Positions 1 to 9,158 of a stretch of 36,973 bases of DNA are shown piece by piece (position 1 is the first letter of the stretch; every line of letters begins with the position of its first letter). The notes under the pieces are model-generated. The model was not told where the DNA came from. It did no database searches and saw only the letters and a program-made list of their open reading frames with translations. The stretch covers positions 1 through 36,973 of the forward strand of contig BRYA01000301.1 of NCBI GenBank assembly GCA_030267965.1. The letters run 5' to 3'. The position numbers and the translations under genes were made by a program. The stretch comes from Triparma columacea (taxonomy: Eukaryota; Sar; Bolidophyceae; Parmales; Triparmaceae).

Positions 1-120
1 TACACCCTTTACACCCTTTACACCCTTTACACCCTTTACACCCTTTACACCCTTTACACCCTTTACACTCTTCACATCCTTTATACATCTTTACACACCT
101 TACACCCTTTACACACTTAA
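1..120. repeat. Telomere-like 9-base tandem array
   Basis: Seven exact copies of TACACCCTT (CCCTTTACA in another register) fill 1-63. The following units carry single substitutions (TACACTCTT, CACATCCTT), and one more perfect unit lies at 101-109. The C-rich strand reads inward from the left edge, which is the orientation of a left chromosome end. The G-rich complement is TGTAAAGGG. This is not a standard TTAGGG or TTTAGGG telomere, so it may be a variant telomere or a telomere-associated satellite. Confidence 0.7.
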
Positions 121-874
121 CACTCTTTAAACGCTTTACCTCCACACACACTTTACTCTTACACACATTTTACTTTACACACATCATTCCACCTTATACC
201 CTCCTTTCTTCCACTCTTACTATTTAAAACTTTCACTCTCCTCCACCACTACACTCACCCTCCTTCAATTCATCTTTATACACATCTACTACACTTACAC
301 AACATCATTCCATCATATACACTCCTCTCTTTTACTCTTACTATTTAATCCCCTCACTCCTCTCCACAACCACACTCACCCTTCCTCATTATCTTCATCC
401 ACACCTACTACACTTACACACATCATTCCACCTTACACCTCCTTTTTTCTACCCTCCCTTCTTAATTCCTCTCTCTCCTCTCCACAACCACACTCTTCTT
501 CCTTTTATTAATCCCCATACATATCTACTACATCTCCATTATACTCACAAATCACTATAACATTCCACAATTCCTCAAAACCCATACACATCTACTACAC
601 CTTCCATTATACTCACAAACAAACCCCTATAACACTGCCACAGCTCTCCAAATCTCAATACACATCTACTACACATCCTCAACTCACAAACCACTTTAAC
701 ACTCCTATACTATCTTCTAACACTTTCACATTAATCATTAACACCTATAAACTCCTACAACACATCAACTCCACTTCTTAAATACTCACAAACCCCTATA
801 ACACTCCCATGTTACTTAACATTCACCTAAAACACACACAATAATTATAACTACAAAATCAAATCAATTTTTCT
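121..874. repeat. G-depleted subtelomere-like minisatellite block
   Basis: There is no gene here. Together with the 9-mer array, the + strand of 1-874 has only four G residues. Two repeat families are visible. One has a period near 120 bases, with copies anchored by ACATCATTCC at about 181, 302 and 420. The other has a period near 70 bases, anchored by CCATTATACTCACAAA at 536 and 604 and a decayed copy near 676. The box ACATCTACTACAC recurs across both families. The asymmetry stops at the 3' end of the neighbouring gene. It is best read as a decayed end-of-chromosome satellite. Confidence 0.7.
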
Positions 875-3800
875 CTACAAATGTTGCTGCCCTATTAGTT
901 TTGTCCCATCCTCATCTTTGGGCACAACACTGCTCACTTTAGCCTTCCCACCTCCTACCCCTATAATATCTCCACCATCAGCGCCTTCAACACTTGCTCT
1001 CCTAACACTTGCTCTCAAAGCACCTACCAGACCACCCTCAGCTTCAGCATTGACACTTGCTCTCCTAACACTCTCTCTCCTTCTAGCATCTCCTGCTCCT
1101 GGAATGTATTCAACTGGCACTCTAGCTCTCATTGCTTCATTAAACCAATTTGGCTTCTCCTCCTCCCATCTATCCCAGTTAGCCTCTACCCAAGCTTTCA
1201 CTTCCTCTTCAATTGACTTCCAATGGTGCTTTGAGTATTTGAAAGCGTACTTTGCTTTGACATCTTCAGCACCATCTTGAAAGTTCTTTATTGTCAAGTC
1301 CTTACCCCTTTGAAAGCTCAAAAAAGTGCCCCAATATTTTCTCTCAATGCTAAAGAAAAATACAGCAAACAGCACAACTGTACATGGTATAAATATTCCA
1401 ACTACTCTCCATGCCAATTTGAGCCCATTCACTGCAACATCTCCTCTTTCAGCTACTAATATAGCTACTGGAAGACTTCCCATCGTCAACACAAATCCAA
1501 ACATCCAATACATCCCTCCAACCTCATTAGGATGCCTAAATTGCACAATTGATGTAAAGTCTGTTACTACTTTCACCACAACTCTGCAGACACTACTATT
1601 CACAACTTCTGCATTGCCACCAAGAGGAATCCAATACCAAAAATCGCCTCTAAAGATCTTCACCAACAAGTATAGACCAAGATCAGCCCCAACATAGAGA
1701 AAGACCCAATTACCACCAAGTAGTCCTAACACAACTATTGTCATGCTCCTTGTCACAAGCATACATGCACTAAAGAGCATCATTGACACAAATATGATCG
1801 ACCTTTTGGTGGGATTTGAAGGCACATAACCATAAAAGTCAGGCACTTGCTCTCTCTTCACAGGGTCAGTGTCATAGTCATAGCTGATAGTTGCTGATGC
1901 AAAGCCTGTTGTCAGTGCTGAAACTGCAATTGAAAGCCATGCTGCCCTTGAAGTCTTTCCTTCACTTGCTGCAACAGCCATAAGTTGGATAATGACACTA
2001 GGTATGGCTTCAGCAAACATCTCTATCCCTTTCATGTAAGACATCTCTGTCAGAGCATCCATTGTTTGTCCAGCCTCTTGTTTTTCTCCTGTTGCAACCC
2101 TGTAAGCATCAACAGCAGGCTTAAAGCCAATCAAAATTGGAAACCATTCCTTAATCACCCTCTTCATCCCCAACTTTCTATTTTGTCCCCAAACAGTAAA
2201 CATTTGAATGCCAACTGACACTGCTAAACTTGCCAAAGATGCCTTAAAGTACCCAAACTTCTTATCACTCCAAAACATGTATGTCACATACACATCAGTC
2301 ACTATATCTGCCATACTAGTAATAGCCCCAACAGTTACTCTTGCTTTTAACCCCCAGGGAACTTCCTCCAATAGTCTGTAGCTAATTGTCTCAAGCATAG
2401 GTCTGAACCATTCATACTCCTCATCAAGCTCCTGTAAAGCAGGGAAATTTAAGATGAAGGCATCAACTGCACTAACTGGCTGAGTATTAATAGCCAAACT
2501 CCTCGCTAGAGACTCTCCAATCTCCCTTCCTTCCTTCTCTCCTAGCTCCATAGCCTTACTTTCTACCTTCCTCAACTTGCACAGCTTGTTCTTGACAACA
2601 GCGCCAAGCATTGGTGTGATAAATACGTATTTCTCTGCAGCCTGTCTAAGAACATAGTTTGACCCTATAAATGATATCACTGTCTCTTCCTTTGTCATTC
2701 CCTTCTTCCTGAAATTTAATGCAACCAACAGTTGCTCACCCAACAACTGCCCTACTTTGTTGGGATCTAAACCTGCATAGTCTTGTGTAGTATCATTCTC
2801 AGCTAGTGAAGAAACCAATGCACCTCCATTGTCCAAGCCAACACTTGCTCTCCTAATACTTGCTCCCAAAGCACCTGCCAGACCACCCTCAGCTTCAGCA
2901 TCAACACTTGCTCTCCTAACACTCTCTCTCCTTCTAGCATCTCCAGATTCTGGAATGAATTCAACTGGTACACTGGCTCTCATTGCATCGTCTAACCAAA
3001 GTGGTTTCTCTTCCTTCCATTTCTCCCAGTTTGCCTCTACCCAAGCTTGAACTTCTCCCTCAATGGACTTCCAGTGGTGCCTTGATGTCTGAAAAGTGTA
3101 CATAGCTTTTATTTTGTCGGATCCATTTCTAAAGCTAGCAATTGTGAGGTCTTTGCTTCTCTGTAAGCTGAAAAAGGTACTCCAGTATTTTCTTTCAATG
3201 TTTAGAAAGAATACAGCACACATAAATAGAGCGGTTGGTATCAGTACAATTTCTAGTATCTGTGCAAGTGCTAACTCGCTTTCTAAATTATCTGTTTGAT
3301 CAACACTCTTAATTGCTATTGGAAGACTTCCCATTGTCAAAACTAAACCAAGTATCCAGTATATTCCTCCAACTTCATTAGGGTGTCTAAAGTGCACAAT
3401 TGATGTGAAATCTGTAATGATTTTTACTAACACCCTAGCTAGAATACTATACACTATTTCTCCTTTGCCACCGATAGAAACCCAATACCAGAAATCTCCT
3501 CTGAGGACTTTCACCATCAAGTAACAACAAAGGTCGGCTCCAATATAGAGAGAGACCCAACCACTTCCTAGGAGGCCTAAAATGACTATTGTCGTGCATC
3601 TTAAAAGTAGCATACTGGCACTGAACAGTGTCATTGACACAAATACAATAGATCTTTTAGCTGGATTGGCAGGCACGTAACCATAAAAGTCTGGTGTCTG
3701 TTCCCTTCGAAGAGGATCAGTATCCCAATCATAACTGATACTTGCAGAGGCAAAGCCTGTTGTAAATGCTGACACTGCAACTGAAAGCCATGCTGAAGTT

Positions 3801-6800
3801 CCAATATCTTTGTCACTTGATGCTATAGCCATAAGTTGGATGATCACTGCAGGTATGGCTTCTGCAAACATCTCAATCCCTTTCATGTAAGTCAACTCTG
3901 TCAGAGCATCAAGTGCTTGTCCGGCCTCTTGTTTTTTTCCCTTTGCTACCCTGTAAGCATCAACAGCAGGCTTAAACCCAATCAAAATTGGAATCCACTC
4001 CCTAAGCACCCTCTTCATCCCCAACTTTTGGTTCTGTGCCCTAACAAAAAGCATCTGAAGCCCAATTGACACTACCAAACTTGCTAAAGATGCCTTAAAG
4101 TACCCATACTTCTTATCACTCCAAAACATGTACGTCACGTACCCATCAGTCAGCAAATCAGACATACTAGTAATAGCCCCAACCGTAACTCTTGCCTTTA
4201 AGCCTAAGGTAGACTTCATGAATATTTTCATAACTATCTCCTCAAGCATAGGCCTTAACCACGCTTGTTCATTCATTACTTCTTGCACTTCATTGAATTG
4301 ATGGGCCCATTCATCTACAGCATGAGCAGCAGTTGCTGTGCTCAACATGACTGCTGTCATTGCACTCCCAATCTCCCACCCCCTTACTTCCTCCTCACTA
4401 TTATCTTCTCCCTCATGTGTCGCTCTCCTTTTGAATTTGTTCATAACCACAGCATACAGCATAGTTCTCATGAAACTATGCTGCTCTGTAATCTCTCTCA
4501 GTGCCCTATTGGCAACAATGAACTCCCTCACGACCTCTACTTTACTGTCCCCTAACTTCCTTTTTTTCACTCTCTCCATCAGCTGCTCTCCAAACCTCTT
4601 CCCATCCTGCTCCCTTGCTTCTGTGCTCTTGAGAAGGTTGTCAAAGTAGTAAGTAGCATCAGTTGCCATGCTCAGGTGCTGAATTACACTCTTTTTGCTG
4701 GAAGCCTTTCCTAAACCCTCCTGTCTAGTCACCAATACAACCTCCGTCTTGTTCTGGTCTACCTCGCAAAACTTTGCAGCACTGAAATTTCTTTCGTGTC
4801 CAACTGTGATTACAAGTGTTTTGTTGGTAACTCTGTGAATCACAAGCTGGGATTCAACTCCACTTTTAAGGCCCCAGAAGAATGCTGCAACTTCCTTGTG
4901 GGATGCTCTCACACTTATTGAAGTCTTTCCCCATCCCATTCCCTTCTCTGTTTTTATCAATGTCTGTCCAGACAATGCACTACTGATATCTTGAGCTCCG
5001 TCAATCTCGTCAAAATGACTCTCAATCCCTGGTGCTCCCTCAATTGCAATCTCTTCAAACTTTTCAATTATCTGCTGTCTATTAAAGGCGTTAATAACAT
5101 TGCTCTTGTCAAATTTTCTTCTCATATCTGAGACAGTTGCAAGAAACCTTGGTGCAAGCTTGTTTGTGATAGAAGAGTAGAAGACACCACCAAGGTCTAC
5201 CTTTGTAGTGAACGTGACAGATGTTTGTGGCACACCTCCAATAGGGTCAAGTGGATCAAATATCCAGACTGTGTGAATATTTACTAAAATATTACCAGCC
5301 TTTACAGAATAGTCTTTGTGTTGTTCTTCTGTGTCTCTAACATCAATGATGATTTTGCCGTCCTCTTGCTTGAACCAAGTCATTTTATTCCTTCCATCAC
5401 GTGGAGCAAAACCAGGGAGACCAAGATTCCTTGTTGTAATGTAGTATTGGGTATGGGCATTGGTTTTTTTGATGTGGTACTCAGTGATCCCTCGCTCCTT
5501 TAAAATTTTACGGTTTTTTCTCGAATCCAAATAAAACTCATAAGCAGCACACTCCTCTACACTAGCATCTACCACAGTAGTGGCAAAACCAGTCCCACTG
5601 CTCGCCCCATCAACATGAACTAGCTTCATCTTGACCCTCTCATCAGGACTCTTCAAATCATCAAAGTTCTTGTCCTCCTTGCACTCCTCATAAAACTCCT
5701 TCCCCTTCCTGATTGCAACCTTCTCCTCATCTGTATAATCTTGGTGTTTGTTCTTGATAATATTGGTAAGCGAGGCCAGTGCAGCTTTATCAACCTCTTC
5801 ATCCCGATTGAAGGAGTCCCTTAGTGTTGCTATTGCACTTAGTCCTCTTGGTATTGTTCTGTCGACAACTTTTACTGGAATGTGCCCCCCTGCATCCATA
5901 AATTGGGTATATGTGAGTTTACACTGGTGAACACCATCTAGGTCCTCAATGTTCTTTGCAGTAAAAATTCCACTAGTTGTTGCCCGCACAAGCTTTCCAA
6001 GGTTTCCCCCATAGTCAACCTTCTCCTCAGCTGGGACAAAAGCCACAGACATGTTGCCATCTAGGTGTCCCCTCTGCCATACAAACCTCAACACATGATC
6101 TCTTTTGTGAAGAGGGAAGGGAAGTTTCTTGACTGTTGCAAACAGCTTCTCATTTACCCTTCCCTTGCCACCCTTCCTCATCTCCAGCCTTGCAGGGTCC
6201 CCTTCCTCTCGGCTCTTTACCATCCGCTCCCTGCTGCAGTACTCAAAGAACCAAGCAGCTGCTTCCTCGGCTGAACAGTCGGTGATACACTCAGCTCTAC
6301 CAAAAGTGAGTGTCTTCTTTCCTTTCTCCTGCTGCTTGTACTTGATCTCCATCTTCACTCCCCAATAAGGTGACTCAAGAGGCCCCCACCTTCCTTCATC
6401 CTCCCCACCAAAGAGCTTCCCAAAACTCATTCGACCCTTTAAAGATGCCCTAAAAGTTGCCCTACTCTTCCAGCTCGTTCTCTTCAAGCTCTTAGATTTT
6501 CCTCCTTCCTCCTCCCCACCAAAGAGCTCCTCCACCTCCCCAAACACCTTCTTCTGGTCCTCCTCCAACTCAACACCCTCCCTCATCTTCTCCACCAAGG
6601 CTCCCCTGACCTCAGCATCAACTTCCTTCCCGTTCCTCCTGAACTTCTTCTGCAAATTGTTGGCCTCAATAAGCTGACTCTTTGCAAGGTAGTCAATAGC
6701 ATTGTCCATCAGTGTCTTTTGAAGGCCTTTGAAATGCAGATCGCCAGTCTGAATGCGTGTAACTCTACAGACATTTGGGGCAATTTCATTGAAGAAGAAG

Positions 6801-8170
6801 ACACCTATTGTCTCCGCCAGCACAAACCCTTCCTTACTGAGGTCCTTGAAGTCTCCTCCTGGGTACTCTGTCAGTGGCACAAAAGCTAACATGTACGAAG
6901 TTCGGCCATTCTCAAGTTTCACTTCCTTCCACACAAACCAATTCTCAAATAGTCGATTGGTGGCGGCAGGGACCTTCACGCCAATATGATAGTGCATACC
7001 TCTAGTACCCTCTAAATCATTCCTGATCACCCTTGGTAAGTTCCCATTATTTTTGAAGTGCTCCTCTGAAGACTCAAATGTGTCAAGCAGAAATTCCTCT
7101 GCCAATACACCCTTTGCCGACTTGTCAACAGTAACCCCAAAGGCTGCCCACACATTGTCCCCCTCTCTCCACAGGAACTTGTCAATGCCCTCCTTCAGTG
7201 TCCCCTTGACTCTCTTTCCCTTCTTGTAGAGTTTCTCCTCCAGCCCTGCAACACTTTCAAGCATCGTGTCCTCTTCCTCAGTAAGAGTGGGCACATTGGG
7301 CATGACCTCCTCCACAAAGTGTCTTTTCCTCCTCTCATCAATGACACCAGGCTGTCTGAACTGCTTCCCGACCTCCTCCATAATACCCTTTACTGCTGAA
7401 TACGCAGCCTTGGCGTCTCCCTTCTTGGTCTTGCCAGTGTTACCTTTAACACTAGATCTCCTGGATCTCGCACTCTTAAAGCTTTTGAATGTGCGAACAT
7501 CGACTTCTGATTTCGTCTCTGTTGCTCTCTCCTCTGCCTTAAGAGTTCCCACCATGGTGACTGCAGTTTGTCCAAAGTCAAAGTCAGTGAAGCTGAGCTC
7601 GCCCTTAATGACACCTCGCTTGACAGTCTTGGTATTTGTTAATGCTAGAATCTCGACAAGCTTTGCAGTTGCCTCGTCAGAAAGGTCATCCTCATCAAGG
7701 GGTGCCAACTCCATAATGTTCGTCGAATTGTCAGGAGATACGACTTTGACGTCGAGGAGAAATTCGACAAACTTATTCCCACTGCCGTAGTGCTGCCAGT
7801 AGACAAGTCTGTGAATGACTCCTTCCGCTTCATCCTTCTCCTGGAGAGCCTTCCTTCGGAACTTGCCCTGCTCACAATCGGTGAGGAGAAAGTCGATGAT
7901 CTTGTCGCGCTCGTTGTGGAAGACACCAGCGAGCTCCATAATCTTGACATCGACGCCGGTAGAATTGTCGATAAGGCCTTCAACGGCTCCGCGGTCATCC
8001 AGAAGCTTGACAAGTTTGACTTGTTCGGGGCCAAGAGCTGCATAATTGATATCTACGGGACCGCGTATTGCGGAGGGTGTGTGATTGGGGCCTGAGGGGG
8101 GCTCGGAGGCATAGTTGGTCTCGCCGGCGTCATTCGCGACTCCCGCATCTGCTTCAACCTCGCCCTCCAT
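875..8170 (-). CDS. START-domain / XK-like membrane protein with duplicated membrane module
   Basis: One uninterrupted reading frame of 2431 residues starts at the ATG at 8170. The N-terminal half has START-like lipid-binding segments at roughly residues 333-511, 608-803 and 847-1030, with a fourth, partial one near 1073-1180. I recognise them by their aromatic-rich alternating beta pattern, not by catalytic residues. The C-terminal half has two homologous polytopic modules, near 1250-1800 and 1870-2400. Each shows D-x3-D-x-Y-V-T-Y, FKPAVDAYRVA, EMFAEAIP-x3-IQLMA, TTGFASA-x-ISYD, PDFYGYVP and FRHPNEVGG in the same order. The E-x2-P-x3-IQL helix and the preceding D-rich helix resemble XK-related phospholipid scramblases; this is a fold-level guess. 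A Ser/Arg-rich tail (RRRESVRRASV) ends each module. No signal peptide is seen. It is intronless, unlike its relative at the right edge, and its third positions are AT-richer than those of interior genes. Function is inferred to be lipid sensing, transfer or scrambling at a membrane. Confidence 0.85.
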   Translation of the reverse strand: MEGEVEADAGVANDAGETNYASEPPSGPNHTPSAIRGPVDINYAALGPEQVKLVKLLDDRGAVEGLIDNSTGVDVKIMELAGVFHNERDKIIDFLLTDCEQGKFRRKALQEKDEAEGVIHRLVYWQHYGSGNKFVEFLLDVKVVSPDNSTNIMELAPLDEDDLSDEATAKLVEILALTNTKTVKRGVIKGELSFTDFDFGQTAVTMVGTLKAEERATETKSEVDVRTFKSFKSARSRRSSVKGNTGKTKKGDAKAAYSAVKGIMEEVGKQFRQPGVIDERRKRHFVEEVMPNVPTLTEEEDTMLESVAGLEEKLYKKGKRVKGTLKEGIDKFLWREGDNVWAAFGVTVDKSAKGVLAEEFLLDTFESSEEHFKNNGNLPRVIRNDLEGTRGMHYHIGVKVPAATNRLFENWFVWKEVKLENGRTSYMLAFVPLTEYPGGDFKDLSKEGFVLAETIGVFFFNEIAPNVCRVTRIQTGDLHFKGLQKTLMDNAIDYLAKSQLIEANNLQKKFRRNGKEVDAEVRGALVEKMREGVELEEDQKKVFGEVEELFGGEEEGGKSKSLKRTSWKSRATFRASLKGRMSFGKLFGGEDEGRWGPLESPYWGVKMEIKYKQQEKGKKTLTFGRAECITDCSAEEAAAWFFEYCSRERMVKSREEGDPARLEMRKGGKGRVNEKLFATVKKLPFPLHKRDHVLRFVWQRGHLDGNMSVAFVPAEEKVDYGGNLGKLVRATTSGIFTAKNIEDLDGVHQCKLTYTQFMDAGGHIPVKVVDRTIPRGLSAIATLRDSFNRDEEVDKAALASLTNIIKNKHQDYTDEEKVAIRKGKEFYEECKEDKNFDDLKSPDERVKMKLVHVDGASSGTGFATTVVDASVEECAAYEFYLDSRKNRKILKERGITEYHIKKTNAHTQYYITTRNLGLPGFAPRDGRNKMTWFKQEDGKIIIDVRDTEEQHKDYSVKAGNILVNIHTVWIFDPLDPIGGVPQTSVTFTTKVDLGGVFYSSITNKLAPRFLATVSDMRRKFDKSNVINAFNRQQIIEKFEEIAIEGAPGIESHFDEIDGAQDISSALSGQTLIKTEKGMGWGKTSISVRASHKEVAAFFWGLKSGVESQLVIHRVTNKTLVITVGHERNFSAAKFCEVDQNKTEVVLVTRQEGLGKASSKKSVIQHLSMATDATYYFDNLLKSTEAREQDGKRFGEQLMERVKKRKLGDSKVEVVREFIVANRALREITEQHSFMRTMLYAVVMNKFKRRATHEGEDNSEEEVRGWEIGSAMTAVMLSTATAAHAVDEWAHQFNEVQEVMNEQAWLRPMLEEIVMKIFMKSTLGLKARVTVGAITSMSDLLTDGYVTYMFWSDKKYGYFKASLASLVVSIGLQMLFVRAQNQKLGMKRVLREWIPILIGFKPAVDAYRVAKGKKQEAGQALDALTELTYMKGIEMFAEAIPAVIIQLMAIASSDKDIGTSAWLSVAVSAFTTGFASASISYDWDTDPLRREQTPDFYGYVPANPAKRSIVFVSMTLFSASMLLLRCTTIVILGLLGSGWVSLYIGADLCCYLMVKVLRGDFWYWVSIGGKGEIVYSILARVLVKIITDFTSIVHFRHPNEVGGIYWILGLVLTMGSLPIAIKSVDQTDNLESELALAQILEIVLIPTALFMCAVFFLNIERKYWSTFFSLQRSKDLTIASFRNGSDKIKAMYTFQTSRHHWKSIEGEVQAWVEANWEKWKEEKPLWLDDAMRASVPVEFIPESGDARRRESVRRASVDAEAEGGLAGALGASIRRASVGLDNGGALVSSLAENDTTQDYAGLDPNKVGQLLGEQLLVALNFRKKGMTKEETVISFIGSNYVLRQAAEKYVFITPMLGAVVKNKLCKLRKVESKAMELGEKEGREIGESLARSLAINTQPVSAVDAFILNFPALQELDEEYEWFRPMLETISYRLLEEVPWGLKARVTVGAITSMADIVTDVYVTYMFWSDKKFGYFKASLASLAVSVGIQMFTVWGQNRKLGMKRVIKEWFPILIGFKPAVDAYRVATGEKQEAGQTMDALTEMSYMKGIEMFAEAIPSVIIQLMAVAASEGKTSRAAWLSIAVSALTTGFASATISYDYDTDPVKREQVPDFYGYVPSNPTKRSIIFVSMMLFSACMLVTRSMTIVVLGLLGGNWVFLYVGADLGLYLLVKIFRGDFWYWIPLGGNAEVVNSSVCRVVVKVVTDFTSIVQFRHPNEVGGMYWMFGFVLTMGSLPVAILVAERGDVAVNGLKLAWRVVGIFIPCTVVLFAVFFFSIERKYWGTFLSFQRGKDLTIKNFQDGAEDVKAKYAFKYSKHHWKSIEEEVKAWVEANWDRWEEEKPNWFNEAMRARVPVEYIPGAGDARRRESVRRASVNAEAEGGLVGALRASVRRASVEGADGGDIIGVGGGKAKVSSVVPKDEDGTKLIGQQHL
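960..2410 (-). repeat. Intragenic duplication, copy B (C-terminal membrane module)
   Basis: This segment encodes the second membrane module and its Ser/Arg-rich tail. It matches 2830-4270 at both DNA and protein level with an offset of about 1.85 kb. The stretch around 2265-2345 compared with 4120-4200 shows long identical runs interrupted by mostly synonymous changes. Boundaries are approximate. Confidence 0.85.
2830..4270 (-). repeat. Intragenic duplication, copy A (first membrane module)
   Basis: This is the first copy of the duplicated membrane module. Its tail has the same RRRESVRRASV box and AEAEGGL stretch as the end of copy B. A linker (about 2410-2830) with an acidic and a hydrophobic helix separates the copies. 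Confidence 0.85.
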
Positions 8171-9158
8171 GAAGATCTTGATGGGGTGCTGAAAATCATG
8201 TGTTCACGGTTGACGTGCGAGAAAATGATGGCAGAGCAGCGTTTTGGGTGTGAGTGAAGATGTCGGTAGATTATCATACTTGTATAGTGGTTCATTATTG
8301 CGCGTTTTCATATTTTCCAAAATCACCCATCTGTGAGAGTCTATCGCAAGTGCCTAACGCCAGTCCTCATCTGGAAGGCAAGTTGCAGGGTAGGGGCAGG
8401 CCTCATCATCACGATCAGGCACATAGAACCCCCAATATACCGCTCCGATCCAATGTAAACCCTTTTCGTCCCTCTATTCACATTCTCACCTTCCAAATGA
8501 GGACTAAATTGCTTGTGCTCACGACGTTGGCCGGGGGTGGTGTGAGCTAATAGTATGCTTCAGTCAACACTTAAAGCCGTCAAACTCTATTTTCTGAGTG
8601 TTGTGTAGTATTATCGATCTTCTTGTTGCAACAAATACGACAATACGATGTAAATGGGATTGGTGTATGCAGAAATTGTTTTGAGGGTTTTGGAAAAATA
8701 AGAGTTCACACCTTGAACGTCGTCTATGCTTCCATTTCTTCGTGTTTCCAGTCCTACGATCAGCGTTTGCTCCCATTTGCCATTTCAAGTACGCTATATC
8801 TTCCCAATAACAAAATTGTATCTATATGCTGCACCCTTCCTCCTTCCGAATCCCTCAAATCGACCCAAATAGTCACACGGACACAGCCTTCCTCTCAATT
8901 CGACCTGCGCTTATGCGTGTGGAACAACCTTTCTCAATTGAAACTACAACACTGCACATTAACCCTGGAATCCCCCCCTCTCCGCCCCCTCTCTCCCTTG
9001 CCTCCTCCCACACCTATCTGACCGGCCCGACCCCCCCCCCGATTAACAAAGACGACGCACTTAAGTAGAAAGGGATTCTAGTGCCAAATCGAGGATTGAA
9101 AAGGAAGAAATAGTAGGGTTAGGAGCATTTTAAAATCTTAAATTTAATCGCAACAAAA
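8171..9158. other. Intergenic region upstream of the START/XK gene
   Basis: I find no convincing gene in this 988-base stretch. It must hold the promoter of the 2431-residue gene and the 3' end of the carrier gene. A pyrimidine-rich tract with a C homopolymer lies near 8970-9045. Open frames here lack ATG starts, splice partners or recognisable motifs. Confidence 0.6.

Noticed and set aside
5318..5503. Short plus-strand frames within the START region
   Set aside because: They overlap an uninterrupted 2431-codon frame on the other strand and lack conserved motifs.
8623..9021. Plus-strand open frame of 132 codons in the 8.2-9.1 kb gap
   Set aside because: It begins at TTG, not ATG, has no recognisable motif and ends in low-complexity proline codons.
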